Source: Rosa chinensis
Lineage: Eukaryota > Streptophyta > Magnoliopsida > Rosales > Rosaceae
Assembly: GCF_002994745.2 (NCBI RefSeq)
Contig: NC_037090.1
Coordinates: forward strand, 42,494,001-42,558,000
Direction of reading: 5' to 3'
DNA: 64,000 nucleotides
Shown here: piece after piece, positions 45,649 through 56,413 of the stretch
How the letters are laid out: each line of letters begins with the position of its first letter
Numbering within the stretch: position 1 is the stretch's first letter
Translations under genes and position numbers: made by a program
Notes under the pieces: generated by a model
Seen by the model: only the letters and a program-made list of their open reading frames with translations
Database searches by the model: none
What the model was told of the DNA's origin: nothing

Positions 45649-47960
45649 TGATGTCGCTTTTGTTGAGCGACCAATTTAACCCTGAAATGTCATTAGTAGT
45701 ATAAAGTAAATAGGGATCGTTCTATTCCGGGGATTGAGGGTACACCTGTCATTGTCAAACAATTAAACAATTAAAATTAAAACAAAGTATAATATTTACA
45801 AAATATAGACATATTTACGAAAAGGGGGGAGTTTTTGGTTTTTGGTTTTAATTTCCGAAAATAAAATCTAAGTTACCTAAATAATTAAAATGCAAAAACA
45901 TAAAAATACAAATGGAATGCAAGAACAAAGATCAAAGTCGAAACTCATGATTAAAATTAATTCAAGTTCATCATTGTTCATCATAGTCATGCAAGAGGAG
46001 TTGATCATGTGAAACGTTCAAAAGCAAACAATTTCCCATATTTTACTTTCAATGCTAATTAACCTAAGTGAAAGCACCTAGATTAATTCTATCAAACATG
46101 CAATCAAGCCCTAGAAAGCTAGTCAATCATGTCATGTTTAACGCAATAAACACCTAGAAAGGCTATCAACTCAAATGTGCAACTTAGTATGAAAAAGTCC
46201 ACCTAATTGCAATCTTCTTTGATTAAATTCGGTTTTTGTACAAAACCTTTACTACTTATCGATTCAAGAACACAAAACCAAAAAGTTGATTCATGTTCTC
46301 AAATTCGTAGCAACAATCACATAAGAACCCTAAATGTTTCGAACCATTCAAGATAATCATACAAAAGATTTCTATCATGCAAATTTAATCAAACACTCAC
46401 ACAAAAGCAACCATAAATCGCAATATATGAATCTGAAAATTAACAATTAATCATAAAATTTCAGAAAACAACACTTGTTCATACATATGTGTCAACTAAG
46501 GCAAAACCAACGAAAATACAAAGCAAAGGTACAAGGAGAATCGGATTACACCGTGATGAAGATGAGATGAATGAAGTGATGAATGGTCTCTTGAATTTCG
46601 AAAGCAATCTTCAAGGATGGTGATGGATGATGTGCACGGCTTGTCTTCTTCTTCCTTGGCCTTGCTTGCACTTCGTGGTTGCCCTAGAGGATGGAGATGA
46701 ACACGGCTAGGCTAGAGAGAGTTTCTGATTTTTTTCTCAAAGTGTAAATGCAAAAGTGTGGAACTCGGAACCCCAAAACGTTGAGAAGAGGGGAGGTTAT
46801 ATAGGGGACGGCCAACTTGCTCTCCAAGCCGTGTAAACCTTATGGAATTAATCTGAAAATTCCACATAATTTCCTCCAATAATATCTTGCCAAATAAGCC
46901 CTATGAGGTGGTTCAACCAATCACAAAATTCCATTTAATTCCCTAAATAATCTTGCCGAAATTCCCTTGATATAATTCTGATTTTTGTAGTTCAATTCGG
47001 CCAAACTTCCTTTAGGGAATTAAGGAATGTATCTAGACTTCTTTTGAGCTTTTCTTGGTCTCCACCTTTTTCTCTTTCCTTTTATTTCTCCCTTGAATAT
47101 CTCCTTGCCGAATTCTCTAGGGTTTTCTTTTAATTCACACGGCAACTTCCTTCTTTTCCTCTTGGCTTAGACGGCAAAAGATATTCTAGGGTTTATCTCT
47201 TGATGAATTTCCATAAAAATAGCCCTAGAAAATCTCCCTAGAAAATCTCCTTTTAATTTCTGATTTTCCACGTCATTTTCCTTGTTTCTCTCTTCATTTT
47301 GGACGGCAAACATCTCTAGGGTTTCTTCATTGCGTCACAAACCCTAATTGCATGGGCTTTGTGGGCTTTTGATCCATTTGCCGAAAATCCAACAAGTCTT
47401 GAGAGTTCTTGGGCCTCCATGCGCCACCTTTGTGCCATGTCATCATCTAGAGTCTTCAAGAAGCTTCTCTCATGCCATGTCACTTCATTAATTCGATCTC
47501 CATTCATGGTTGGCTCAAGAGTCTTGTTTTGGCAAGCTTTCCTTTTCTGGACAGGGTTTCCTGGTTGGACCAGGAAAGCTTCATTTCTTCATTTCTGCTC
47601 ATTTGTGCTTCCCTTTGTACTTCATCTTGTCTCCCTCCAACGTTGGCTAGCTTCTCTCTCCATTTGTGAGCTCGTTTCAGCTCATTTGTGACAAGGACCT
47701 GAATATAGAAACTAGTAAGAAAAATAGAAACTTTCCTAAAATGAAAAGTGGGAAACTTTCTAAAAATGAAAAATAGAAACTACTAAAAATGGAAACTTAC
47801 TAAAAATGATAAATAAAAACTACAAAAATAGAAACTTTCTACAAATAGGAACTTTCCCAATCAAAGAATGGAAACTTTCCTAAACAGGGTTTTATTAAGG
47901 AAATAACGCAGAAAATGCAGGGAAAAGCAAGTAAAACGTCGCATTAAAATGCTCCTATCA
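45649..47960 (-). mobile_element. E4: 5' LTR, family B
   Basis: It is 2312 bp, equal in length to the 3' LTR and without visible differences. TTATATAG at 46797-46804 is the likely TATA region on the minus strand. The hairpin GTCGCT/AGCGAC is at 45653-45671. Confidence 0.93.
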
Positions 47961-47965
47961 AATGT

Positions 47966-48460
47966 CTTCAAGAAGCTTCTTTCAATGCCATGACACTTCA
48001 TTTTTCTGCTTTCCTTTCTTGGTTGACTCAAGAGTCTTGTTTTGGCAGGGTTTCCTCTTCTGGACAAGGTTTCCTGGTTGAAACAGGATTTCCTGGTTGA
48101 ACCAGGAAAACTTCATTTCTTCTTTTCAGCTTATTTATGCACCCCTTTGTATCTCATTTTGTCTCCTTCCAACATTGGCGAGCTCCTCTTTCCATTTGTG
48201 AGTTCAATTCAGCTTATTTATTCCAAAAACCTGAAAATAGAAGCTTTCTAAAATAAGAAATGGAAACTTTCTTAAACTAAAATGGAAACTTTCTAAAAAT
48301 GGAAAATGGAAAATAGAAACTACAAAACGGAAACTTTCTACAATTAGGAACTTTCCCATTCGAAGAATGGAAACTTTCCTAAACAGAGTTTTATTAAGGA
48401 AATAACGCAGAAAATATAGGGAAATAACGGTTAAAACGTCGCATTAAAATGCTCCTATCA
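47966..48460 (-). mobile_element. E3: 5' LTR, second part (U3 side)
   Basis: It resumes after the second AATGT copy (47961-47965) and matches 6525-7020 of the partner LTR closely, ending GCTCCTATCA. The GCAGC duplication of E3 follows at 48461-48465. Confidence 0.9.
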
Positions 48461-48469
48461 GCAGCATCA

Positions 48470-48948
48470 ATTCCTCAACTGAAAACGTCTTTTCTCCTTT
48501 ATTCCCCAACTGAAAACGTCTTTCTCTTATTTATTTTCCAGCGGAAACATCTTTTTCTTTTATTCCTCAACTGAAAACATCTTTTCTCCTTTATTTCCCT
48601 TCTTCATTGCTTGGTCAAATATCTTAATGCTTTATTTTATGACTCCATCATTGCTGTTTCCAAGAGTTCAACTAGGCAACGTTTCCTACAACAAGCAGGA
48701 GAATATCAGAATTTTCTAGAGAAAATAAAGGGAAATTAAAATGTAAAGACCGCAAAAATAGTTGACAGTTAGGAATCCTGATCCAGCTAGGATTTTTCAT
48801 GAATTTTACTTTTTCCGCCTATTTCACTCCAAACACTCAACAAGACTTTCAAAATGACTTAATGACTCAAAACACTAAACTAAGGGAGAAATAAGGCTAA
48901 AATGAGGCACATAATTAATAATATCGTCACACTTTTTTGCTCCTATCA
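48470..48948 (-). mobile_element. E1: truncated 3' LTR, family A
   Basis: Only the U3 side of a minus-strand family-A LTR is present. It starts abruptly at ATTCCTCAACTG within the U3 repeats and ends CTCCTATCA, lacking about 1.2 kb. It abuts the end of the E2 LTR (48466-48469). The simplest explanation is that E2 inserted into this LTR and the missing part lies left of the window. A deletion between two inverted LTRs is the alternative. Confidence 0.8.
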
Positions 48949-50712
48949 ACTACCCCACACTTAGCTTTTGCTAGTCCCTTAGCAAAACAAAAATACAAAA
49001 CAAAACAAAGACTCAACGAAAAGCAGTAAATGACTCTATTGCTCCTAACTGTTGTCTCAGAGACTCCAAACTCATGGCTTTCACGTTAAACACTTAATCA
49101 AAATCGCATAGATAATTCCATGGTTAATAAACATGTGACATTCATATGACTAAGCAAGATATGGAGAACTTAAGTTATACAGTGAATGATAGCATGTTTC
49201 GAACAAGTCCAATCCAAACTCACAGGGCATACTCTCGATTTTTCTCTCAGAAATGGCTATGCTTAAAAGCTTCACACTCAAGTATATGCAAGAGAACAAA
49301 TTGTAAGGCAACAAACAGCTTGTATATTTCATCAAGAAACGCATTTTGTGTAGAATTATTAAAGACCACATGAAATGACTAAGTGCACAAATGGACCTAA
49401 ACCATAAGCTCGACTGCGTACCTGACTCCACTAACCAAAGACTGCCCATCTCAATGATCAAGTTAGCACTTAAAACAGGTTGTAATGGGGCTAAGCTAGG
49501 GTTCTCGAAATGAAGATTAAGGATACAAAAATCCTAAGGACCTAGCAGAGCACATAAGGACCACCTTATGTCATCATTTTTGTAGACCAAATATCATTGT
49601 TTTGGGCCAAACCTTCACTCTAACCAACATGGGAATGGACAAAGGCATAATTTTCAACTTTGAGCCTTCTACAAATTTGAAAGTCCAAAACCACACTTCA
49701 ACAATTTCCCAAGAGTTTTCTTTTCAATTTTTCTTCTATTTTGCCGCTTTTCTTTCTTTCTTTTTCATTTTCATTTTCTTTCATTTTTTTTTTTACGGCA
49801 AATTTTTTCTTTCTCTTCTTTTTTTCTTGGATTTTCCCCACCCCACACTTGTCTTTCATCGTCACCCCTACATACTATGTCATGCTCTACTAAGTCCCTA
49901 AGACAAGGGTAGAGATATCCTGTACTAAGCTCATGGTAGGGTAGTGAGGGTGATGAAACAAAGGTTTTCAACGTAGGCTCAAAGGGGTTCATTCTAAGGA
50001 GTCCCACGACGGGCACAATTGGGGACACATGCTTATTTGGCTATGGTGGTTACTCTAATGCCTTCTATCCTATCCAGGATCAGTGCATATTATGGCATAC
50101 AAGTTTTGACAGTCACAATAGCCGAGTTCTAGTACTCTGTAGTCCATTAAAATCTATGGCACATGATCATTGGATTTTCAAAGAATGATGAGGTTTTGCA
50201 AATACAGCCACGAAATTCTAGAATTATCAGTTAAGCACTCAAAAAGAAAGTATTTTAGCTCAATAACTCACTTTGGGTCAAATGAATCAGACTTAATCCT
50301 AGCATGCTTAATGAACCAAGTTACAATCCTATCTCAAATCTTCATACAAGCATCACAATGTCGATTAACCACAGAATTCAATTAAGTCCTATTTCGATTG
50401 TGAAAACCTTCAGCCATGAATTCAGAGACATGTTCATCCTAGACGTTAGGGGCATCCTAAGACTCAAGCAAACAAAAAAAAAAAAAAAGACACTAAAAAA
50501 AAACCATAGAATTTTTTTTTTTTTTTTTTTTTTTTTTAGGGAAGGGTAAAATAAACAAACAATAAACAAAGACACAAGTACAATTCAACCTAAGCAAGTG
50601 AAGGGATAGAAATTTCAAACTCTCGTTGATGGCTCCTTCACAGCTTCGGTTGAAATGGGTTGCCTCCCATGCAGCGCTTAATATTTATAGTCCTTCAGCC
50701 TGGACTTTTCTC
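48949..50712 (-). mobile_element. E1: 3' non-coding region
   Basis: This is family-A 3' region on the minus strand: PPT (CTACCCCACACTT on the plus strand) near 48950-48962, small frames at 49150-49461 and 49771-50028, and the conserved GGAGTCCCACGACGGGCAC block near 49998. The hairpin and third PPT-like motif seen in E7 are replaced by A and T runs (50475-50537). The segment from 50538 matches the sequence just after the E7 pol stop. Confidence 0.85.
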
Positions 50713-51269
50713 CTTGTTCACATGTGCTCATTCCTTGGGTTAGGCACCGTGTTACTTGGTAGCTTCCCTGTTTCAGCAATCCGACCCATGAAATCCACCA
50801 CTTGGCCCATTTGATTCTTGAGCTCTGCAATATCCTTTGAATGGGTCGCCTGTCCTTCAATCAAAGCTTGAGTAGCCGTGTTAAGTTGTTGTTGCCCCAC
50901 AGCAAGGGACTTCAACAGTTCATCATAATTAGGGGCACTCAAAGTATTAGAGACAGGAGGTGGAGGGACAGAATTGGGAATACCAAAAGTTTGAGGTACC
51001 TGAGGCCTCAAAAAAAAACCTGGTGGGCGCTGAGAATTCTGACCTGGGCCTTGAGGTGGTCTCAAGGTGTTATCATTGTTGGCCCAACGAAAGTTAGGGT
51101 GGTCTCTGAGCCAGGATTGTATGTATTAGAGTAAGGGTTGTACCTCGGGCCTCCTTGACCTCCTTGATACCCTAGGGCGTTAACAGATTCCCATCCTTCT
51201 GGAGAGGCAAGCTGGGGACATTTATCAGTGGGGTGCCCTTGAGTCGAGCACATTAACATTTAAGACTTG
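50713..51269 (-). pseudogene. gag: E1 gag fragment, pol deleted
   Basis: The minus-strand sequence matches E7 gag from just after the zinc-knuckle region to the [10 protein letters not shown] motif, then jumps straight to post-pol sequence. Two further lesions are visible: a deletion of about 32 bp that removes the first cysteine pair of the CCHC knuckle, and a one-base deletion near 51111 that shifts the frame in the [10 protein letters not shown] motif. The fragment stops at the E9 boundary. Confidence 0.85.
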
Positions 51270-52858
51270 TGTCACGCCCCTGATTTTACGCACATGAAAA
51301 TCGATATATATAACCCCATAATTATATATGCGTGAATGTCCAGTCATCAATACAAAATACCTGGAATCTTTTTCCCTTTAACTTACACAGATATTGATGC
51401 CCTGAACCCTCAAAGTTAATATAAACTCGCTCCCTAGAGTTATATATTACACAAGCTTACGAATTAAATTGTCAACAACAAGATAAACGTAATGCTCCTC
51501 AGAGCTCACTACAACGGAAGTCCAAATAACGGTAAAGTCACAAAATTGGCTTCCTACCGTAAAGCTGCTAGCTCGCTGCCTCAACCTCGATTATCCTAAC
51601 CTGCAGGATTAACCCCTACACCGTTGGAATGGTGCACCGGGTTGCCACACAACAAACCCGGTAAGCTTTTGCAAGCCCGTATGAGTAACTCAAACCACAC
51701 ACAACTCACGCCAAAAATAAGGAAAACAACTCACGCTTTGATTCCTTAAAACACGAAATAAGGAGAATAACTCACACTTTAATTTCCTTTCAAATCGAAA
51801 TAAAAGAAAGCAACTCACACCTTGTTTCCTTTTAAAACGAAACATAGAAAACAACCCACACTTGATTTCTATCAATAAAACATAGAAAACAACTCACACC
51901 TTGATTTCTATCAATAAAACATAGAAAACAACTCACACCTTGAATTCTATCAGTTGTACCATAAGCGTACCATAGAAAGCAACTCACACCTTGATTTCTA
52001 TCAGTAAAACATAGAAAACAACTCACACCTTGTTTCCTATCAAATGTACCATAATCGTACCATAGAAAGCAACTCACACCTTGATTTCTATCAGTAAAAC
52101 ATAGAAAACAACTCACACCTTGATTTCTATCAAAACGTTAATAAGGAAAACAACTCGCACCTTGTCCCCTTAAAAACCATTAATAAGGAAGCAACTCACA
52201 CCTTGTTCCCTAAAAATACGTAATGTCATGAGTTGTAAATAACCAATTCCCGTTACCCCATGAATTACCTATATGGCAGACAGATTAGAGCTCTAACTGA
52301 AAAACGTAACCACTCGTCCGGCCAAAGACGTGGTCACCTGGTATTCTGCCCAAGGTCTCAGACCTTCGATCCTCGGGCCGCAATGTCCCTTGGAGCAAAA
52401 CATTAAAGGAGTCGCATCTGACCCAAAATGTTACACAAATCGCAACGCTTTTGAAAACAATCGAAATCAACATTTCCATAATCATTGTTTTCCGAAAAAG
52501 CCATAACACAAAACAATAAAAAGCATCAATTCATGCCCATTGTTTTCATACCCAAATCTCAACACTTTTCTCAAATCTCAACGCTTTTCAAAACAAATCG
52601 AAATCAATCATTTCCACAAATCATTTGTTTTCCAAAAGCCACACCCCAAAACAATAAAAAGCATCATTTCATGCATATTGTTCTCATAAATCCACAAACC
52701 ACCCAAAACATATATATTTCACGTAAACATATATCTACTAATACATGAATACGTATGTATATATATACATCCCATAATATACATATATACACACGTAATC
52801 ATCTACTCAAAAGTGCCACCAATACCATCTATAGTTTGCAGTTAACTAAATAACTCTC
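51270..52858 (+). mobile_element. E9: LTR-like sequence of an unclassified retrotransposon, partial
   Basis: A new repeat begins TGTCACGCCCCTGATTTTAC inside E1 gag and bears no resemblance to families A or B. A TG start and the GGTGCACCGGGTTGCCACAC and ACAAACCCGGTAAGC stretches suggest an LTR of another plant retrotransposon, read on the plus strand. I cannot assign its lineage. It contains a minisatellite (51700-52210) and a duplicated segment of about 120 bp (52441-52560 and 52562-52690). E10 interrupts it at CTCTC (52854-52858), so its end and any internal region lie beyond E10. Confidence 0.5.
51700..52210. repeat. Minisatellite in E9
   Basis: Imperfect tandem units of about 40 bp share the core AACTCACACCTTGATTTC. 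Some units carry an extra insert of about 24 bp containing GTACCATA, giving alternating lengths. A minus-strand frame (51832-52116) read through the units is a by-product of the repetition. Confidence 0.8.
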
Positions 52859-55071
52859 TGATAGGAGCATTTTAATGCGACATTTTAACTGCATTTCCCT
52901 ACATTTTTCTGCGCCATTTCCTTGAAAAATCCCTGTTTGGGAAAGTTTCCATTCTTTGATTGGGAAAGTTCCTTATTGTAGAAAGTTTCCATTTTTGTCT
53001 TCATTTCTCATTTTCATTTTTCATTTCTCATTTCTCATTTTTCATTTCTCATTTCTCATTTCTCATTTCTCATTTCTCATTTTAGTAAGTTTCTATTTTT
53101 CATTTTTAGAAACTTTCCATTTCTCAATTCTAGAAAGTTTCTATTTTTCAAATTAGGTAAGTTTCCATTTTTCATATTAGTTTCTATTTTCAGGACCTCC
53201 GAGCTAAAAAGTGGAAATGAATGCACGAATGGAAAGAGGAGCTTGCGAACGTCAAGACGAACGAATATGAGAAGAATTGGGCCACACATTTGAGCAGAAA
53301 TGAAGAAACAAGCTTTCCTAATCCAACTAGGAAACCCTGCGAAATGGAGGAAGGCTTCCCGAGCAAGTTTCCAACGCAACCATGAAAAAGAAATGGAAAA
53401 ATAATGAGTTTTGCGTTGGAAGATGAGAAGACTTGAAGTTGAAGCAACGAGGCCCAAGAACTCTATGGATTTTCGGCAAAATGGATCAAGGCCCATCAAA
53501 AGCCCATGGAATTAGGGTTTGTGACGCATGGAGGAAACCCTAGGGTTGCATTGCCGTGAAAATCAAAAGGAGGAGGCAAAAGTGGCGTGAAAAATCAAGG
53601 GAAGAATCAAAGATTACGCAAGAGATTTTCTAGGGTGGAGTTTAAGGAAAGAAATCAAGAAAGAGACCAAATTGCGTCTAGGTTCATTCCTAGAAACCCT
53701 AAGCATGTTTTGGCCGAAATATCAAGAAGAAAATCAGAAAATATTCAAGGAATTTCGGCAAGAATATATTAGGGTATCTCCTTGGAGTTTTATGATTGGT
53801 TGGATGACACACTAGGGCTTACTTGGCAATTTCTCATTGGTGGAAGGCATGTGGAATTATTAATTTAATTCCTTGGTAAATAAATCAGAAAACTCACGGC
53901 TTGGAAGCCAAGACATGCCGTTCCCTATATATACACTCACCCTAGACGTCTCCAAACACACTTTACAATTCAGAAAATTCTCTCTACGCGCGGAAGCTCT
54001 CTCCATTCTCTAGTGCAACTTTTGGCGTTTTCAAGCAAGGAAGGAAGAAGCAAGCTTAGGCCGTGAGCATCATCATCCATTCCACCTTGAAGCCGTGTAC
54101 TTTGAAGCTTGCTTTCGAGTTTCATTAGTTCATCATTCGAGTTATTCATCCATCTCTCCATTCACGGTGTAATTCAACCTTCTTTCTTGTAATCACTTTT
54201 GATTCTCCTTGTTTGATTTCGTTGGATGTTGTTCTAGTTAACGTTTATGTTTGAACAAGGTTTATATTCTGAAAATTTATGATTGATTAAGGATTTTCGA
54301 TTTCTATGTTGTGATTCCAAAGTTGCTTATGTGTGATTGTTCGATTGAGTTTGCTTTATAGATAACTTTTGTATTTTAATCTTATGTGGTTCGAAACACT
54401 TAGGGTTTTGATATAATTGGTGCTAGGTTTAAGAACATGAAATCGACTTTTCGTTTTGTGTAAACTTGAATCAAAGTAGTAAAGGTTTTGGACAAAAATC
54501 GAATTCAATTGAAGAGGATTGCAATTAGGTGAACTTATTCATACTAAGTTGTGCACTTGAGTTGATAGCCTTTCCTTGAACTTCTTGCGTTGAACATGTA
54601 TGATTGACTAGCTTTCTAGGGTTTGATTACATGCTTGATAGGATTAGTCTATGTGCTTTCACTTAGATTAATTAGCAATGAAAAGTAAAATATGGGAAAT
54701 CGTTTGCTTTCGAATGTTTCACATGATCAACTCCTTTCACATGACTTGGAAGAACAATATAGGTTTGTATTCGAATTTAATCATGAAATCGGTTTTAATC
54801 TTTGTTTCTTACATATCATTCTTGTATTTGTGTTTTGTTTATACTTAGTTTTATTCTTTCTTTTAATTTTCGAAAACCAAAACCTAAAACCCCCCTAATT
54901 CGTAAATTGTGTTTATATTGTGTAAATATTATACTTTGTTTTATTTTAATTGTTTATATTGTCCTACATTGACAGGTGTACCCTCAATCCCCGGAATAGA
55001 ACGATCCCTACTTGCTTATACTACTAATGATATTTCTAGGGTTAAATTATGTGCTTGCTTTGAGCGTATCA
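52859..55071 (+). mobile_element. E10: 5' LTR, family B
   Basis: It is 2213 bp from TGATAGGAGCATTTT to GAGCGTATCA. TTTCTCATTTCTCA-type repeats lie at 52990-53100, a telobox-like TTAGGGTTT near 53513, the U5 CAATCCCCGG motif at 54985-54994, and a terminal hairpin with two G-U pairs (ATGTGCT/AGCGTAT, 55049-55069). Confidence 0.92.
53925..53934 (+). promoter_or_regulatory. TATA box of the E10 promoter
   Basis: CTATATATAC occupies the same relative place as the TATA motifs of other family-B LTRs. Confidence 0.55.
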
Positions 55072-55076
55072 ATTTT

Positions 55077-55094
55077 TGGCGCCGTTGCCGGGGA
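55077..55094 (+). other. Primer-binding site of E10
   Basis: TGGCGCCGTTGCCGGGGA lies five bases after the LTR. Confidence 0.9.
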
Positions 55095-56413
55095 TTGAAA
55101 AATCACTTGTTGAAGTGTGAATAATTGTTGGATATATTGTTGTTTTCGTAAATACTTATATTTGTTCATATTGTGTTCGAAAATTGTTAGTTAAATACTT
55201 AGGTTGTTATTTATATTATTGAATACGAGTTTTATTGTGAGTTGTAAATTAAAGAGGAATAGGTGAAGTCGTGTTTATTAATATTGACCTAAACCCCTTA
55301 TTGGTACCTAGTTCAGGTCCCTTAAGGTTGAGGGCGGTCTTTATTAATATTCATTGAACTGTCTTCACACCTAGGACCTTTTTCATCTAAGTAAGTATAG
55401 CCTATGTGGGATGGTGTCTAGGAAGGGGACAACGTTCATAACGGGTTTGGATCCAGAAGTGCTTACAAATGGGCCTAAACCACATTGTGGGAGTAGCTCA
55501 TGCCAAAATGGATTCTGCCTCTTGTGTTCGCCCTCCCCTACCTGGCCATTTCAGTAAGGTTGCCCAAAGGATGTAGAAGGAACTTTGTGTCTAGACAACT
55601 ATACTTGGGCCGCACGTCCACTTGATTTACCACTTGGAATTTAATTCGAAATCAATGATGTTTATAACAAAAGAAAATGTTGTGTTACACTAAGGTATAT
55701 TGGATTAAACATAGTCTTGAAAAGGGTAGCTGTTTCAGTCCCATTGCACATCGAGACTCCCTGTTCCCCGTACCTAAGTGTTGAAATACTTGTGAATAAA
55801 AGAAAAGAAAATAAATTTAATTGTATAAAATTTTCGTGAATAGTAAAAATCAGGTTTTTGAGAGTATGAATTTTATTATAAGTTTTTGACCATAATGGAA
55901 TAGGTGAAGGACTTTGTCTTTAACATTAGTCTTGCACCCTTCTCTTTCATGTGGCGCACCTTAGTAGCATAGGGTGTCTAGGTTGATTGGATACGAGAAG
56001 TGCTAGCAAAGGGTCTCGTCCCCTGCTAAACAAGTGAGCTGAGCTCCGCCAAAATCGTTCCTCTACTACCTGGCTCTATGTGAAAAGAGTTACCAAAAGA
56101 TTGAGAAGGGCGACTAGTATTAAGGATCGAACCCTTGGGCCGCACGTCTAAACCTTGGTTAAGGGCTTATAATGGGATTCAAACTTTTCTTAACTATGCC
56201 ATACCCTAACTAAAATTTGTATATTTGTAACATTATACTTTGTGGAATTTTTGTAATTTATACTTCTCTTTATACTTGTAAATTCGTGAATAGTAAATCG
56301 TGAATAGTGACTCGTGAATAGTAACATTTATGTATAAATCATTAACTTGTATTTACTTCACTATACACTTTACTAACTTCTCTAAATTTTAATAATGTTC
56401 AGGAATTCTATGA
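55095..56413 (+). mobile_element. E10: leader with two successive related modules
   Basis: A family-B module occupies about 55255-55790. A shorter, diverged copy of the same theme follows at about 55880-56170: GAATAGGTGAAG, GAGAAGTGCTAGC, TACCTGGC and GGGCCGCACGTC recur in the same order. The last 240 bp are AT-rich up to the gag ATG. Confidence 0.75.

Larger units (their letters stand above)
11048..47960 (-). mobile_element. E4: family-B element with gag but no pol
   Basis: This minus-strand element has two 2312-bp LTRs (11048-13359 and 45649-47960) that look identical by eye. It is flanked by perfect AATGT duplications (11043-11047 and 47961-47965) within the E3 5' LTR. Order from 5' on the minus strand: LTR, PBS, a double leader, gag, then directly the 3' non-coding region. 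The whole protease-RT-integrase portion is absent. E5 and E6 (with E7 and E8 inside E6) lie in its gag. Excluding insertions it is about 9.9 kb. Confidence 0.92.
4839..48460 (-). mobile_element. E3: gag-pol-less family-B element, heavily nested
   Basis: The element reads on the minus strand. The 3' LTR is 4839-7020, the internal region 7021-9228, and the 5' LTR is 9229-11047 plus 47966-48460, split by E4. Without E4 it would be about 6.7 kb. Flanking duplications are GTAGC/GCAGC. The internal region holds only the family-B 3' non-coding sequence: no gag, no pol, no leader and no PBS, so the copy cannot now complete reverse transcription even with proteins supplied in trans. Confidence 0.9.

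Noticed and set aside
51832..52116. Minus-strand open frame with repeated CFLCF/WYAYG-like motifs that looks like a cysteine-rich repeat protein
   Set aside because: It is the translation of minisatellite units in E9; the regular pattern comes from the DNA repeats, and no start context or related protein is evident.
51700..52210. Regularly spaced repeats resembling a CRISPR array
   Set aside because: Units are directly adjacent with imperfect copies and no unique spacers, and the window is a plant nuclear genome.
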